NCBI GenBank assembly: GCA_002455255.1 | Contig: DKKL01000045.1 | Location: 24,460 to 41,693, forward strand | Length of the DNA stretch: 17,234 nucleotides | Source: Candidatus Tepidiaquacellales bacterium UBA6667 | GTDB lineage: Bacteria > Bacteroidota > Ignavibacteria > Tepidaquicellales > Tepidaquicellaceae | Direction of reading: 5' to 3' | Position numbers and translations under genes: made by a program | Part shown: piece by piece, positions 16,901 through 17,234 of the stretch | Layout of the letters: every line of letters starts with the position of its first letter | Position numbering within the stretch: the first letter of the stretch is position 1 | The notes under the pieces: generated by a model | Seen by the model: only the letters and a program-made list of their open reading frames with translations | What the model was told of the DNA's origin: nothing | Database searches by the model: none

Positions 16901-17234
16901 TTAAATGTTTTTTGTTAAATCATCCAGATTATAATCATCAACTATTCTATAAATAGCTTTTAATTCAGTTTTCTCAATAACATCACTTATTCTTTCATGC
17001 CTTACACTTTCCTGAACAGAAATTTTATTTAACACATCATCAAATTCATCTTCATTTATTTTTAAAAATCCAACGGATAAAATTTCGGATTTATCGTTAA
17101 TATTAATTGAGTTTATAACTCTCACCGGTATCGGAAATGGCTTGTCGGGAAACCAATTTTTTTTAAAATCTTCATAAGTTTTTCCGGTTTTCAATTTTCT
17201 TACAAATATAGAAATAAAATTTGCTTCTTCAGGA
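16901..17234 (-). CDS. Small protein of unknown function (5' end cut by the window edge)
   Basis: The frame is open to the right edge. Read from there it begins PEEANFISIFVRKLK, so the start lies just outside and the TTG at 17194 (before KTGKTYEDF) is internal. At least 110 residues are visible. The order FVRKLKTGKTYEDF, WFPDKPFPIPVRVINSINI, ILSVGFLKI, SVRHERISDVIE and IYRIVDDYNLDDL looks like a compact alpha/beta ligand-binding or monooxygenase-like fold, but I cannot name the family. It has no signal peptide or membrane segment in the visible part. It converges on rfbB with an 8-bp gap. Confidence 0.6.
   Translation of the reverse strand, partial: PEEANFISIFVRKLKTGKTYEDFKKNWFPDKPFPIPVRVINSININDKSEILSVGFLKINEDEFDDVLNKISVQESVRHERISDVIEKTELKAIYRIVDDYNLDDLTKNI

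Noticed and set aside
1..17234. Mobile element, CRISPR array, tRNA or defence system
   Set aside because: No transposase, integrase, regular spacer-repeat structure, tRNA-like fold or known defence gene was seen on either strand.

Overview
The window is AT-rich and densely packed. It looks like a chromosome of the Bacteroidota/Chlorobiota-Ignavibacteria branch. The grounds are: the compact murC-ftsQ-ftsA-ftsZ order with no ddl or ftsW in the visible part; an outer membrane receptor with an N-terminal carboxypeptidase-regulatory-like domain; almost no Shine-Dalgarno sequences (the one before ftsZ is an exception); and a TAnnTTTG-type promoter element before metH. No gene names a genus, so the placement is inference.

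Layout. 2-4636 is the 3' end of a division and cell wall (dcw) cluster on the + strand: murC (5' end outside the window), ftsQ, ftsA and ftsZ. The first three overlap, ftsZ has its own ribosome binding site, and a 10-bp hairpin follows ftsZ. 4637-4997 is a 361-bp gene-free stretch filled with regulatory sequence: the ftsZ terminator hairpin, a candidate promoter, a SAM-I (S-box) riboswitch and its terminator. The riboswitch precedes metH (4998-8669), a complete cobalamin-dependent methionine synthase. One base after metH comes an exported protein with a C-terminal YARHG-type domain (8671-9798), probably in the same transcript.

9876-11823 holds three + strand genes: a PAS/GAF-like/HisKA protein with no ATPase domain and a TTG start, an overlapping 99-residue protein of unknown function, and a DUF1801-family protein. 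A methyltransferase of the leucine-carboxyl-methyltransferase type (11826-12635, - strand) converges on it. The divergent gap after it contains a perfect 20-bp palindrome. Then come a TonB-dependent receptor (12734-15040), a small outer membrane beta-barrel candidate (15126-15854), dTDP-glucose 4,6-dehydratase (15873-16892), and, converging on the last and cut by the right edge, a small conserved-looking protein (16901-17234, - strand).

The clearest story is methionine control: low SAM should let the leader form an antiterminator and switch on metH, and perhaps the exported protein behind it. Most of the window is ordinary. The points most worth a second look are the exported protein's link to the SAM switch, the histidine-kinase-like protein with no ATPase, and a lysine in the FtsZ nucleotide-binding signature. 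I saw no tRNA, rRNA, CRISPR array, insertion sequence or phage gene.
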